Assembly (NCBI GenBank): GCA_947499735.1
Contig: CANMPP010000003.1
Span: 223,856 to 287,855, forward strand
Source of the DNA: an uncultured Pelagimonas sp.
GTDB taxonomy: Bacteria > Pseudomonadota > Alphaproteobacteria > Rhodobacterales > Rhodobacteraceae
Direction: 5' to 3'
Length of the DNA stretch: 64,000 nt
Below the pieces are notes generated by a model. That model searched no databases and was not told the origin of the DNA. It worked only from the letters and a program-made list of their open reading frames with translations. The translations under genes were made by a program, and so were the position numbers. Below are positions 16,710-25,786 of the stretch, one piece after another; positions within the stretch are counted from its first letter, which is position 1, and each line of letters opens with the position of its first letter.

Positions 16710-19700
16710 TTACGCGACCAATGTTTCGGCCTTTTTCAAATCAACCGATACCAGCTGGCTGACGCCTTGTTCTTGCATCGTGACACCAAACAGACGGTCC
16801 ATCCGTGACATGGTGACCGCGTGGTGGGTGATGATCAGGAACCGCGTATCTGTGCGGCGACACATTTCGTCCAACATGTCGCAGAAACGCGTGACATTGG
16901 CATCATCCAAAGGCGCATCGACCTCGTCCAGAACACAGATCGGGGCTGGATTGGCCAGGAAGACCGCAAAGATCAGCGCCAACGCCGTCAGCGTCTGTTC
17001 TCCACCAGAAAGCAGCGATAGGGTCGATAGCTTTTTACCCGGCGGTTGGCACATGATTTCCAAACCGGCCTCTAATGGATCGTCGCTTTCGACCATGACC
17101 AAGTTGGCTTCGCCACCGTTGAAAAGGTGTGTGAACAGGATCTTGAAATTCTCGTTCACCTGTTCAAATGCAGTGAGCAGACGTTCACGCCCCTCGCGGT
17201 TCAGGCTGGAAATGCCAGAACGCAGGGTTTTGACCGCTTCTTCCAAATCGGTCTTTTCGGCCACCAGCGCGTCATGTTCTTCCTGAACTTCGCGCGCATC
17301 CTCTTCCGCACGTAGATTGACAGCACCCAAAGCATCACGTTGCCGTTTCAAACGGGATAGATCCGTTTCCAATTGCACAATCGAAGGAATATCCTCTGGC
17401 AGCACGGCCAACTGTTCCAGTAGGTTTTCTGGGGTTGTTTCCAATTCTTCGGCAATTCTGGACTTTGCGACCTCGACACTGTCTTGGGCGGCTTCAGAAA
17501 TTGCTTCAGCGCGGGCGCGGGCCTCGCGGGCTTCGCCTGCCAACCGTTCTGCTTCACGTTCTTCGCTGATCGTTTCGCGCAATGCGGTTTCTGCAATTGC
17601 CAATGCATCAGCGGCCGTCGCACGGCGGTCTTCTGCCTGTTCAATCGCGGCTGCCATATCAGATCGTTTTTCGGCCAATTCTTCGGGCAGGGCCATTGCC
17701 TCGGCCAATTCGTCCTGCGCGCCATCGCGCCGTTCGGCCAATTCTTCCATCTGCTTTCCGGTACCTTCCAAACGGTGTTTCCACCCGGACAGGTCTTTGG
17801 TCACTTGCTGCATCCGCCCTTTGCGCGATTGGCCTTCGCGCCGCAGCCCGTCATGGGCCGATCGTTTGGCCATCATGGTCATACGTGATGCTTCCACGGT
17901 CAGCTTGATATCTTCTACCTCAGCCCGTGCCGCATCTAGATCGCCAAGGTCATCCAAGGCCGCTTCGGCCTCAGCCCGTTGCTTGCGCGCCAATGTGCCT
18001 TCTTCTTCATAGCGGCGTACGGACAGGGTAACGCTTTCCAGTTTGCTGGCAGCCAGATTGCGATCTGCTTCGGCCCGATTGAGCAACCGCGCGGCATCGC
18101 TCATGTTGCGATCTGCATCGCGACGGGCTTCGCGTGCGCGTTTCTCGGCCTCTGTGATGTCTTGCAGGCGGCGCGTTAGGACGTCATGCGCGTTACGCGA
18201 GCTGTCAACAACTGCGGTGGCCGTCGCCATTTCCTGTTTCAAAGCCTCTAGACGATTCATTTGCTGCAAACGCAGCGCAGCAGCAGATGGGGCATCTTCG
18301 GCCCAAGCGCGGAACCCGTCCCAACGCCACATATCGCCATCTAGACTGACCAAACGCTGGCCCGGTTGTAACTGCTGATGCAGGCGCGGGGCATCTTCTG
18401 CCTTGATCAGGCCGATCTGTTGCAGACGACGGGACAGAACATCTGGAACAGAGACATGATCGCTGAGCGGTGTCACGCCTTGCGGCAAAGGTTGATGCTG
18501 ATCATATCCGGGCAGAGCGAACCAGCCCGAGGGACCATCAGTTGCTTCAACCTCTGGTGCGCGCAGATCATCGGCCAAAGCAGCGCCGATGGCTTTTTCA
18601 AACCCTTGTTCGACCTGCAGATGATCCATGATCTGACCATCTTCGGACGTGTCGCGTTCCAACAGTTTGGCCAGCGCGGTCACTTCTGCGCGCAACGCGT
18701 TAAAGGCACCCTCGGCCTCAGAGCGTTCAGCACGCGCATCTGCTTCACGCGACTGGGTTTCTGCGCGTTCCGCTTCGGCCTCGATCAATTGATCCTCGGC
18801 CTGTTCGGCGGCCTCTTGCGCCATTTCTTGGCGCTCGGATGCCTCTTCCATTGCGTCGCCTGCCTCTTCCAGCGCGGTCTGCGCAGTGTCGACAGTGTCT
18901 TTGGCTTTGGTCAGCTCAGTTGTCACGCGTTCTTCATTGCGAAGACAATCGGTCAAAAAACGTTCTGCTGATTGATGACGCGCAGCCAGACGCGCGACAT
19001 CTTCTGTGCGTTCACTTAGATCTGCTTCGCGTTCCTGAAGGATCTCGGCGGCTTCGCGTGCGGCCTCTGCGGCCTCTTCTAGCTGGTCGTCATGGCCTTC
19101 AGCGGCCTTGGCCAATTCCCGCGCTTCCCATTCCAGCTGTTCAATCGTTTCGCCTGCGTCGCGCGATAGGTTCGCTTCGCGCTCCATATCTTGGCCCAAC
19201 TGATCGATGCGGCGCTTCAGGGTCACAATGGTCTCAGCGGCCCGTGTTTCTTCTTCGTCCAATGCGTCGCGCTGAACAGTCAAACGTTGCAAGATGGCGG
19301 CTGCGATGGCTTCTTCTTCGCGAAGAGGGGGCAGGGCCTGTTCACCGGTTTCGCGCTTTTCCCGCGCGGCACGCACGGTGATTTCGCTTTGCCCTGCTTC
19401 TGCGAGCTTGGTGCGCAACGCCTCTTGGGCCGCTGCCAATGCCTGATCCGCTTCGCGCCAGCGGTTATAAAGCAACATGCCTTCGAATTGACGTAGTTCT
19501 TCACCAATGGCGCGGTAGCGCGCGGCCTGTTTGGCCTGCCGGGCCAATTGCCCCAACTGCGTTGCCAACTGTTCGACCACGTCATCAACGCGCAGTAGAT
19601 TGGCCTCTGTGCTCTTTAGTTTCAGCTCGGCCTCGTGACGTCGCTGGTAAAGACCACCGATGCCAGCGGCATCTTCCAAAACCTTGCGCCGGTTTTTGGG

Positions 19701-20168
19701 TTTAGCATTGATCAGCTCAGAAATCTGTCCCTGACGCACAAGGGCGGGCGAATGCGCACCGGTTGAGGCATCCGCGAACAGCATTTGCACATCACGCGCC
19801 CGGGTGTCGCCGCCATTTACCTTATAGGCCGATCCGACATCGCGCGTGATCCGGCGAACGATTTCCAACTGATCGCTGTCATTGAACCCGGCCGGGGCCA
19901 GACGTTCACCATTGTCGATCAGCAATTGGACTTCTGCATAATTGCGGGCGGGTCGGGATGAGGCACCGGCAAAGATCACGTCTTCCATGCCGCCGCCGCG
20001 CATCGCCTTGGCGCGGGTTTCGCCCATCACCCAACGCAGTGCTTCCAAAAGGTTTGATTTGCCGCAGCCATTTGGTCCAACAACACCGGTCAACCCGTCT
20101 GCGATCAACAGATCGGTCGGGTCTACAAAGCTTTTAAAGCCTGTCAGTTTGAGCCGTGAAAAGCGCAA
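16710..20168 (-). CDS. smc: Chromosome segregation protein SMC
   Basis: A condensin of about 1152 residues. The N-terminal ATPase half has Walker A GPNGCGKSNLLEALRWVMGE; long Ala/Glu/Arg-rich coiled coils flank a hinge around residues 500-650; the C-terminal half has the signature LSLLSGGEQTLTALALIF and Walker B ICVLDEVDAPLDDANV. The usual family N-terminus MRFSRLKLTGFKSFVDP is reached from a TTG at 20168, which I prefer to the upstream ATG at 20195 that adds nine residues. mipZ lies 120 bases upstream in the same direction, giving a small chromosome-organisation group. Confidence 0.96.
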   Translation of the reverse strand: MRFSRLKLTGFKSFVDPTDLLIADGLTGVVGPNGCGKSNLLEALRWVMGETRAKAMRGGGMEDVIFAGASSRPARNYAEVQLLIDNGERLAPAGFNDSDQLEIVRRITRDVGSAYKVNGGDTRARDVQMLFADASTGAHSPALVRQGQISELINAKPKNRRKVLEDAAGIGGLYQRRHEAELKLKSTEANLLRVDDVVEQLATQLGQLARQAKQAARYRAIGEELRQFEGMLLYNRWREADQALAAAQEALRTKLAEAGQSEITVRAAREKRETGEQALPPLREEEAIAAAILQRLTVQRDALDEEETRAAETIVTLKRRIDQLGQDMEREANLSRDAGETIEQLEWEARELAKAAEGHDDQLEEAAEAAREAAEILQEREADLSERTEDVARLAARHQSAERFLTDCLRNEERVTTELTKAKDTVDTAQTALEEAGDAMEEASERQEMAQEAAEQAEDQLIEAEAERAETQSREADARAERSEAEGAFNALRAEVTALAKLLERDTSEDGQIMDHLQVEQGFEKAIGAALADDLRAPEVEATDGPSGWFALPGYDQHQPLPQGVTPLSDHVSVPDVLSRRLQQIGLIKAEDAPRLHQQLQPGQRLVSLDGDMWRWDGFRAWAEDAPSAAALRLQQMNRLEALKQEMATATAVVDSSRNAHDVLTRRLQDITEAEKRAREARRDADRNMSDAARLLNRAEADRNLAASKLESVTLSVRRYEEEGTLARKQRAEAEAALDDLGDLDAARAEVEDIKLTVEASRMTMMAKRSAHDGLRREGQSRKGRMQQVTKDLSGWKHRLEGTGKQMEELAERRDGAQDELAEAMALPEELAEKRSDMAAAIEQAEDRRATAADALAIAETALRETISEEREAERLAGEAREARARAEAISEAAQDSVEVAKSRIAEELETTPENLLEQLAVLPEDIPSIVQLETDLSRLKRQRDALGAVNLRAEEDAREVQEEHDALVAEKTDLEEAVKTLRSGISSLNREGRERLLTAFEQVNENFKILFTHLFNGGEANLVMVESDDPLEAGLEIMCQPPGKKLSTLSLLSGGEQTLTALALIFAVFLANPAPICVLDEVDAPLDDANVTRFCDMLDEMCRRTDTRFLIITHHAVTMSRMDRLFGVTMQEQGVSQLVSVDLKKAETLVA

Positions 20169-20288
20169 ATGGCATATCCTGATTCCGTTATTCACATGAT
20201 AGTGAAATCACATCGACCAGAGTCAACGGGTATTATCCAGATATGGAAGATCCGACCGGGTTATCCCCAATATATTGCGGTTTTTCCT

Positions 20289-21107
20289 TTAAAAGTTAAC
20301 GGTCACGCCTGGCAATTGCAGCGCTTTCATAAGCTCACGGACTTCTTGGCGGGCTGCGATATTGGAAATGCTCAACTGTCGACCACCAACATCACGCAAA
20401 TCTAACAGTGTCAAACCGCGGGGGAAGAGTTCGCGAAAGACAACGCGTTCGGAAAAACCCGGTGCGACACGAAAGCCAATGCGCTTTGCCAGATTTTCGA
20501 CAGCCGTCTGCATCTTGGCCTTGTTGATCATGGCCTGACTGCCCAAACGGTTGCGCAGAACGATCCAATCCATTGGATCCTGTCCCTGCTTGGCGCGCAG
20601 CTGGCGTGCGGACCACACCATTTCTGAATAGACTGAAGGGCCAAGGACCTTTGATCCTTCATCAGCAACACGCGCCAACATGTCAAAATCAACAAAGCTG
20701 TCATTTAGCGGTGTGATCAACGTATCCGCCTGCGCATGTGCAAGCTGGGAAAGACGTGTATGCGAACCGGGGCAATCGATCAGGACAAAATCATAGCTGT
20801 CTTTCACACTGTCCAATGCAGCCATCAAACGACGGTCATTGATGTGTTCGCCGGGGGCTAGGCTGGCCTGATCAATCTCAGGCAGGGGAACAAAAACGGG
20901 CATGGCCAATGTGAGATTGTTCTTGTCGGCAAAGACCCGACGGTTCTCAATAAAACGGCCCAAACTTTGCTGACGTAGATCGAGATCCAGCAGTGCAACC
21001 TTAAATCCCATCCGGGCAACGGCTGTGGAGACATGCATGGAGACGGTAGATTTTCCCGCCCCGCCTTTTTCATTTCCGACCACGATCACATGTGCCGTTT
21101 TCGTCAT
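20289..21107 (-). CDS. mipZ: Division plane positioning ATPase MipZ
   Basis: A 272-residue ParA-family ATPase that in alphaproteobacteria forms a polar gradient via ParB and inhibits FtsZ ring assembly. The deviant Walker A GNEKGGAGKSTVSMHVS is at residues 12-28; LLDLDLRQQSLGRFIENR and FVLIDCPGSHTRLSQLAHAQADTLITPLNDSFVDFDML follow. The C-terminal FREFFPRGLTLLDL-like segment (here FRELFPRGLTLLDL) is diagnostic for MipZ over ParA. It lies upstream of smc and convergent with no gene. Confidence 0.95.
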   Translation of the reverse strand: MTKTAHVIVVGNEKGGAGKSTVSMHVSTAVARMGFKVALLDLDLRQQSLGRFIENRRVFADKNNLTLAMPVFVPLPEIDQASLAPGEHINDRRLMAALDSVKDSYDFVLIDCPGSHTRLSQLAHAQADTLITPLNDSFVDFDMLARVADEGSKVLGPSVYSEMVWSARQLRAKQGQDPMDWIVLRNRLGSQAMINKAKMQTAVENLAKRIGFRVAPGFSERVVFRELFPRGLTLLDLRDVGGRQLSISNIAARQEVRELMKALQLPGVTVNF

Positions 21108-21190
21108 TCTTACCCTCTCTGCGTGTTGCCGGATCTGCGCCCGGTTTCACTTCCGCGAATTATTTGACTTTGTTCTATATGCGGAAAACA

Positions 21191-21228
21191 AAAAGACCCA
21201 GCCCATCAATTTCTGGGCCGGGTCTTTT
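21191..21228 (-). terminator. Terminator of the ATP synthase F0 operon
   Basis: Interrupted stem AAAAGACCC-A-GCCCA / TGGGC-C-GGGTCTTTT around a ten-base loop, 19 bases after the atpF stop; T tract on both strands. Confidence 0.75.
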
Positions 21229-21246
21229 ATCAATGATGTGGCGAGA

Positions 21247-21810
21247 TTAGTGCAGTTTTGTGCCAACTTCAGCGATTGCGTCATCAATCAGTTTGTTCGC
21301 ATCTTTTGCTGTCAACTGAGCAGCAACGACTTCTTGCGCCGCTGCGACTGCAACTGTGGCAGCCTGATCACGAACCTGCTTAACTGCGGATGCTTCTGCA
21401 GATGCGATCTGATCTTCCGCGGCAGCCAAACGGCGTGCAATTGCGTCTTTCAGATCATCCTTAGCAGCGTTTGCTGCGTTGGTTGCATCTTCTTTCGCGT
21501 TTTCCACAATGCGGGCCGCCTGTGCCGTGACTTCTTCTGACTTTTTCTCAAAGCTGGCCAAAAGAGACTGAGCTTCCTCACGCAAGGTGCGGGCTTCATC
21601 CAATTCGGATTTGATGTCGTCTGCACGCTTGTCCAAAAGACCGGAAATCATAGCCGGAACTTTGAAATAGATCAGGATGCCGACAAATACCAAAAAGGCG
21701 ATCAAGACGACAAAGTCTGTATTGCCTAGTGAGAAGAACGGGCCGCTTGCTGCAAATGCAGGCGAGGCAAGAACCGCTGCCAGGCCAGTGAGAGAGAACG
21801 TATTGCGCAT
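21247..21810 (-). CDS. atpF: ATP synthase F0 subunit b
   Basis: A 187-residue stator subunit: a short hydrophobic leader ([23 protein letters not shown]), one membrane helix ([22 protein letters not shown]) and a long charged coiled coil ([23 protein letters not shown] onwards) reaching to F1. It is the second of the two b-type subunits that phototrophic and many alphaproteobacterial ATP synthases carry as a heterodimer. It starts five bases after the b-prime gene. Confidence 0.93.
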   Translation of the reverse strand: MRNTFSLTGLAAVLASPAFAASGPFFSLGNTDFVVLIAFLVFVGILIYFKVPAMISGLLDKRADDIKSELDEARTLREEAQSLLASFEKKSEEVTAQAARIVENAKEDATNAANAAKDDLKDAIARRLAAAEDQIASAEASAVKQVRDQAATVAVAAAQEVVAAQLTAKDANKLIDDAIAEVGTKLH

Positions 21811-21815
21811 ATCGT

Positions 21816-22361
21816 TTACCCTTTTACCTGGTTTGAAACGGCGGCTGCGATGGCTGCGTCGTCAACAGTGCCGCCAAGAGCGGTCACAATTGCGGATGCA
21901 GTATCTTTGGCCACAACTTCGACGTTTTCCAAGGCACTTGCACGAATTTCGCTGATCGCTTTTTCAGACTCTGCGGTCTTAGCAGCGATATCTTCATCGG
22001 CTTTTGCAGTGGCTGCAGCCAATTCGGTCGCGATTTCGTCACGTGTTTTTTGTGCGATTGCCTGAGCTTCTGTGCGGGCATCCGCCAGAGCTTTTTCATA
22101 TGCGGCTTCCGCATCTGCTGCGCGACGTTTTAGTTCGTCGGCGGCAGAAATATCATTCGTGATCGTTCCCTGGCGCTCGGCCAGCACAGAGGCAATCCGA
22201 GGCAGCGCAATGCGAGACAGAATGAAAAAGATCGCCACAAGAGTTAGTATCAACCAGAAAACCTGATTGCCAAACCAGTCAGCACACAGCTGAGGCATGC
22301 CGTCAGCAGAACCGCTGACGTCAACGCAAGCAAGAAGGCTTTCGTTGTGTGTATCTGCCAT
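21816..22361 (-). CDS. atpX: ATP synthase F0 subunit b-prime
   Basis: A 181-residue divergent b-type stator subunit. After a Cys-containing N-terminus ([31 protein letters not shown]) comes the helix [23 protein letters not shown] and a coiled coil rich in Ala and Glu. [16 protein letters not shown] is typical of Rhodobacterales b-prime. It forms a heterodimer with the AtpF protein. Also named atpG in some annotations. Confidence 0.92.
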   Translation of the reverse strand: MADTHNESLLACVDVSGSADGMPQLCADWFGNQVFWLILTLVAIFFILSRIALPRIASVLAERQGTITNDISAADELKRRAADAEAAYEKALADARTEAQAIAQKTRDEIATELAAATAKADEDIAAKTAESEKAISEIRASALENVEVVAKDTASAIVTALGGTVDDAAIAAAVSNQVKG

Positions 22362-22447
22362 AGTTTCCTCCGTCGGAACGTTGTCATTACATCGGGCGAG
22401 GGGCGTTAGCCGCCCCGCCCGCGCGTAAGGATTTTATGTTCCGCGGC

Positions 22448-22660
22448 TTATTGCATCAGAGCAACGAGGAATGCGAAGATTCCCAGCGCTTCTGCGAACG
22501 CGATGCCGATGAAGAAGTTTGTAACCTGAGACGCTGCTGCGGATGGGTTACGCAATGCGCCGGACAGGAAGTTCGCCGCAACGTTGCCCACGCCTAGAGC
22601 TGCTAGACCACAACCGATTGCCGCCAGACCTGCGCCGATGCTGCTGATATCGCCTTCCAT
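22448..22660 (-). CDS. atpE: ATP synthase F0 subunit c, short form
   Basis: The 70-residue proton-translocating ring subunit: hairpin of two helices with the loop ALRNPSA and the proton-binding Glu in [16 protein letters not shown]. It ends at LVALMQ, a few residues shorter than the LLLMFAV-type ends common in relatives. Sequence in the loop region is normal, so the gene appears intact. Confidence 0.95.
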   Translation of the reverse strand: MEGDISSIGAGLAAIGCGLAALGVGNVAANFLSGALRNPSAAASQVTNFFIGIAFAEALGIFAFLVALMQ

Positions 22661-22723
22661 GATGTATCTCCTTACGATTGGAAGTTGGAATTCTTGATGA
22701 AGAGGTTCAGACCGTGACCCGTT

Positions 22724-23509
22724 TTAGTGTGATGGGTGCATTGCGTCTTTCAGATAGACGCAGGTCAGAATTGTGAAAACATACGCTTGGACGACAGCCA
22801 CGAGGACTTCTAGGCCGTACAGCGCTGTGATGCCGAGGATTGCAACCGGGCTGATCAGCGTGATGGATGCAAATGCGGCGAAAACTTTGATAACCGCGTG
22901 GCCCGCTAGAATGTTGCCGCCCAAACGGATGGAGTGGCTGACCGGACGGATGAAGTAAGAAATGACTTCAACGGCCGCCAGAACAGGGCGCAACGGTAGC
23001 GGTGCGGAGCTGACCCAGAACAGGCCAAGGAATTTGGTGCCGTGCTTGACGAAACCAACCACTGTGATCGTGATGAACACGGCCAGGGCCAGTGTTACGG
23101 TCACAGCAAAATGCGATGTAGACGTGTAGGACAGGGGCAGAAGGCCCAGCAAGTTCGCCGTTACGATGAACAGGAACAATGTCATAATGTATGGCAGGAA
23201 AGGCAGTGCTTCTTTACCTGCAACATCTGAGATCATTTTGTGCAGGAAACCATAAAGCAGTTCGCCAATGGATTGCGCACGACCTGGGATCACAGCGCGT
23301 TTGGAAGATCCCAAAACCATGACGCAGAAAATTACGGCAACGGCAAGAAGCATCCAGAAGGCTGCGTTGGTGAAGGTAAACAGGCCAACAGGACCATCAT
23401 GGAACATAGGTTTCACGATGAATTGGTCAAACGGGTGGAAAACAAGGCCTTCGCCATGTTCCGCCGCTGCGTGACCTGCATCCTTGCCGTGTTGTGCTTC
23501 ACCCGCCAT
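22724..23509 (-). CDS. atpB: ATP synthase F0 subunit a
   Basis: A 261-residue membrane subunit forming the proton half-channels. It has five to six helices; the essential Arg lies in [22 protein letters not shown], and [23 protein letters not shown] is also characteristic. The start is [13 protein letters not shown] at 23509 after a GAAGGGG site; the upstream part of the frame is the end of atpI, which it overlaps by 11 bases. The start codon position gives a His-rich N-terminus. Confidence 0.95.
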   Translation of the reverse strand: MAGEAQHGKDAGHAAAEHGEGLVFHPFDQFIVKPMFHDGPVGLFTFTNAAFWMLLAVAVIFCVMVLGSSKRAVIPGRAQSIGELLYGFLHKMISDVAGKEALPFLPYIMTLFLFIVTANLLGLLPLSYTSTSHFAVTVTLALAVFITITVVGFVKHGTKFLGLFWVSSAPLPLRPVLAAVEVISYFIRPVSHSIRLGGNILAGHAVIKVFAAFASITLISPVAILGITALYGLEVLVAVVQAYVFTILTCVYLKDAMHPSH

Positions 23510-23870
23510 TGCGATCCCCTTCTTCGTCCGTCCCGGTATCCCGGTTTGTCTCATCTGCCCCGTCATTTAGGGCTTGTTCCGCCTGAAGCTCTGCTGCGGT
23601 GGTCATCATGACCCGGAAACCAGCAACAAGGCCCAGCATTGTAAACACGATCATCAACCACGGATCTGTGCCTAACAGCTCATCTAACCCGTAGCCAATC
23701 GCAAAGCCGATACCAAGACCGACCATCAATTCAATCACCATTCGCCATGCAATAGATGCCTGAGAATAGTGTTCTTCGACATGGGGCTCTTCTGCCGCTT
23801 GTTCCGCCTTGAATGCAGCCAGCTTCTTATCCAATTCGGCAAGTCGCTGTTTGTTGTCAGGCTCTGACAC
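23499..23870 (-). CDS. atpI: ATP synthase assembly protein AtpI
   Basis: A 123-residue protein first in the F0 operon, helping c-ring assembly and possibly Mg transport. It has a charged N-terminal helix ([27 protein letters not shown]) and two membrane helices ([48 protein letters not shown]). The operon promoter should lie in the 23871-24135 intergenic stretch. The operon holds F0 genes only, as usual for this group; F1 genes are outside the window. Confidence 0.92.
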   Translation of the reverse strand: MSEPDNKQRLAELDKKLAAFKAEQAAEEPHVEEHYSQASIAWRMVIELMVGLGIGFAIGYGLDELLGTDPWLMIVFTMLGLVAGFRVMMTTAAELQAEQALNDGADETNRDTGTDEEGDRNGG

Positions 23871-24135
23871 GTGCAGATGTGCTCCATGTAATCTCTTAAC
23901 GATGTGCTAGTCATTGCAGAGGTCAGAGTCAATAAGTTGTCTGTTGAATTTATTTGGATTTAAGGCATTGAAATTGAATGATAAAAAATATTGAAGGCGT
24001 TTGGGATTTTGTGGTTCCGGGGGCTCAGGCGGCAAATTGGGCACAATCTGCATATTCAACGATTTCGTTAAATATTGCCCGGGCGTGTCGCAACCGCCAC
24101 TTGCGGGCATGCTAATTGGGTGCGTATGAAAGCAC

Positions 24136-24486
24136 ATGACCTTTTCGCTCGACACTGTGTTTTCCGCACTATCAGACCCAACGCGCCGCGCGATCCTATC
24201 GATGCTGTTGGAAGATGATATGGCCGTAACGGATGTCGCTGAACCGTTTGATATGTCATTGGCTGCTATTTCCAAACATTTGGCCATTCTCGCCACAGCC
24301 GGTCTAATCACGCAAGAAAAGCGCGGGCGGGTTAAATGGTGCAAGTTAGAGCCGGATGCGATGCGGGATGCCAGTATTTGGATGCAAGGCTTTGGTCAAT
24401 TCGAACCTGTCAATCTGGATGCGTTTGAAAAGTTTCTGGAAACAGAACTGTCACATGAAGGCGGCGAACCTCCCGCTGGAGACTAG
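24136..24486 (+). CDS. ArsR family transcriptional regulator
   Basis: A 116-residue winged-helix protein: VFSALSDPTRRAILSMLLEDDMAVTDVAEPFDMSLAAISKHLAILATAGLITQEKRGRVKWCKLEPDAM. The recognition helix is AAISKHLAILATAGLI. No Cys pair for metal binding at the usual place, so it belongs to the ArsR-like regulators of SRPBCC-linked or unknown targets; no partner gene follows, since the next gene is on the other strand 7 bases away. Confidence 0.85.
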   Translation: MTFSLDTVFSALSDPTRRAILSMLLEDDMAVTDVAEPFDMSLAAISKHLAILATAGLITQEKRGRVKWCKLEPDAMRDASIWMQGFGQFEPVNLDAFEKFLETELSHEGGEPPAGD

Positions 24487-24493
24487 CCAAGCG

Positions 24494-25411
24494 CTATTCG
24501 GCATCCTCAGTCTTAATTTCTTGCTGGATGACGTTTTTGACATGATCCAGAAACGCCTGCACTTTTGCGGTGCGGTGCAGATCTACATGCGTAACCAGCC
24601 ATAAGGGCGAGGCCCATTCCTTTTGCATTGGTAAGATGCGCTGAATTTTTTGGTATTTTTTGCAGTCTCGCAGATTCAAAAAGCCAATGCCCGCGCCAGA
24701 CAGGACCGCTTGTTCCAAAAGCTGCAGATTTGTGGATCTGAAGACAATTTGTTCTGTGGCCACATGCGCACGTAGCCAGCGGTTAAAGGGGGCTTTGTAA
24801 TCTGCATTATCATGGGCAACAAACCGATGTCGGCTGAGGTCGCTTATGTCTCTGGGCGTACCATGTTGATCAATATAGCTGTCGCTGGCGAACAGGGCCA
24901 TTTGCTGGGAATAGATGCGTTGAGCGATATTGTCGGGTTCGTTTGGCATTGGCCCTGCACGCAAGGCCACATGTGCTTCGCCATATTCCAACCGAAATGG
25001 ACGTTCGTCTGTGTGGTAGCGGACGCAGATATTGGGGTGGATGGATTGAAAGCTGACCACTGCTTCTAATAACAATGTCGCGTTTTCAACCAAAGATGTG
25101 ACGATCAAGTCGCCTGATATGTCTGATGCATGCCCGCGAATGCGGCCCGACAATTGCTGGAACTGCTCCGCCGTTGCCTGTGCGACGCGCAACAGGTCGC
25201 TGCCTGCCTCAGTCGCTGAATAGCCGCGCGGGTGGCGTTGGAACAGTTTGACATTCAGGCGCGCCTCTAGGGAATCTATATGGCGTATGACCGTTGCATG
25301 GTGGATGCCCAACGCATCCGCCGCACCGCTGACTGTTCCTAACTTTGCGACCTGATAGGCTGTTTTTACTTCGTCCCAATTTTTCACAACTATATCGCGT
25401 TCATTGTTCAA
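24494..25411 (-). CDS. LysR family transcriptional regulator
   Basis: A 305-residue regulator. The helix-turn-helix is in WDEVKTAYQVAKLGTVSGAADALGIHHATVIRHIDSLEARLNVKLFQRHPRGYSATEAG at the N-terminus; the rest is the periplasmic-binding-like effector domain. Usually such genes sit next to their target, but here the divergent neighbour is ffh 375 bases away, and the convergent one is the ArsR gene, so the target is unclear. Confidence 0.9.
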   Translation of the reverse strand: MNNERDIVVKNWDEVKTAYQVAKLGTVSGAADALGIHHATVIRHIDSLEARLNVKLFQRHPRGYSATEAGSDLLRVAQATAEQFQQLSGRIRGHASDISGDLIVTSLVENATLLLEAVVSFQSIHPNICVRYHTDERPFRLEYGEAHVALRAGPMPNEPDNIAQRIYSQQMALFASDSYIDQHGTPRDISDLSRHRFVAHDNADYKAPFNRWLRAHVATEQIVFRSTNLQLLEQAVLSGAGIGFLNLRDCKKYQKIQRILPMQKEWASPLWLVTHVDLHRTAKVQAFLDHVKNVIQQEIKTEDAE

Positions 25412-25786
25412 TCAAAAAATCTAACTTGCCGACAGCATCAGGCTGGCTGGTAACTTTGCGACTGGGTTCCTGCGGCGTCAATATCTTGTATGGTACCATA
25501 GGTATGCAGGTTTTTCGATGTGTATTTTGACGGTTTGGTCTTTAGGCCCCGTTTCTGTGCTGGACTTGACTCTGGGCGTGCTTCGAATTATCCGACATCC
25601 AACTTCCGGGAGATCTGAGTCTTCCGGTCCTATGGCTTTTGCCGGGATCGACCTCCGTCAGCGCGTTGCGCCCACGGGGGCTTTTGCGCATTGGCCGATT
25701 TCTTTGGGTTCGCTTAGGTGGACCGCCCCGTCACCGGCCCCATATATAGGGTCATATCTTGATCACTGGCAAAGGAGGCCGCCCAG
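25412..25786 (+). other. 375-base intergenic stretch before ffh with a terminated transcript candidate
   Basis: No convincing protein gene is seen here; the frame at 25518-25835 overlaps the ffh start and is atypical. A possible -35/-10 pair (TTGCGA, then CAATAT about 17 bases later, near 25455-25485) lies at the left. A strong terminator-like hairpin is at 25652-25685 (separate entry). Between them could be an attenuator leader for ffh or a small RNA. No 4.5S RNA GGAAG-type core was found. Near the ffh start there is AAAGGAGG. Confidence 0.35.
25652..25685 (+). terminator. Nested hairpin terminator or attenuator upstream of ffh
   Basis: A 7-bp outer stem (CCTCCGT / ACGGGGG) encloses an inner GCGC/GCGC stem with a three-base loop and is followed by CTTTT. 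It lies about 100 bases before ffh on the same strand. Confidence 0.55.

Noticed and set aside
17317..18012. 231-codon Ser/Ala/Arg-rich frame antisense to smc
   Set aside because: Low-complexity shadow of the coiled-coil region of smc.
22448..22660. atpE as a truncated or frameshifted gene
   Set aside because: The loop and the proton-binding Glu are normal and the end is only a few residues short; no alternative frame restores a longer end by eye.
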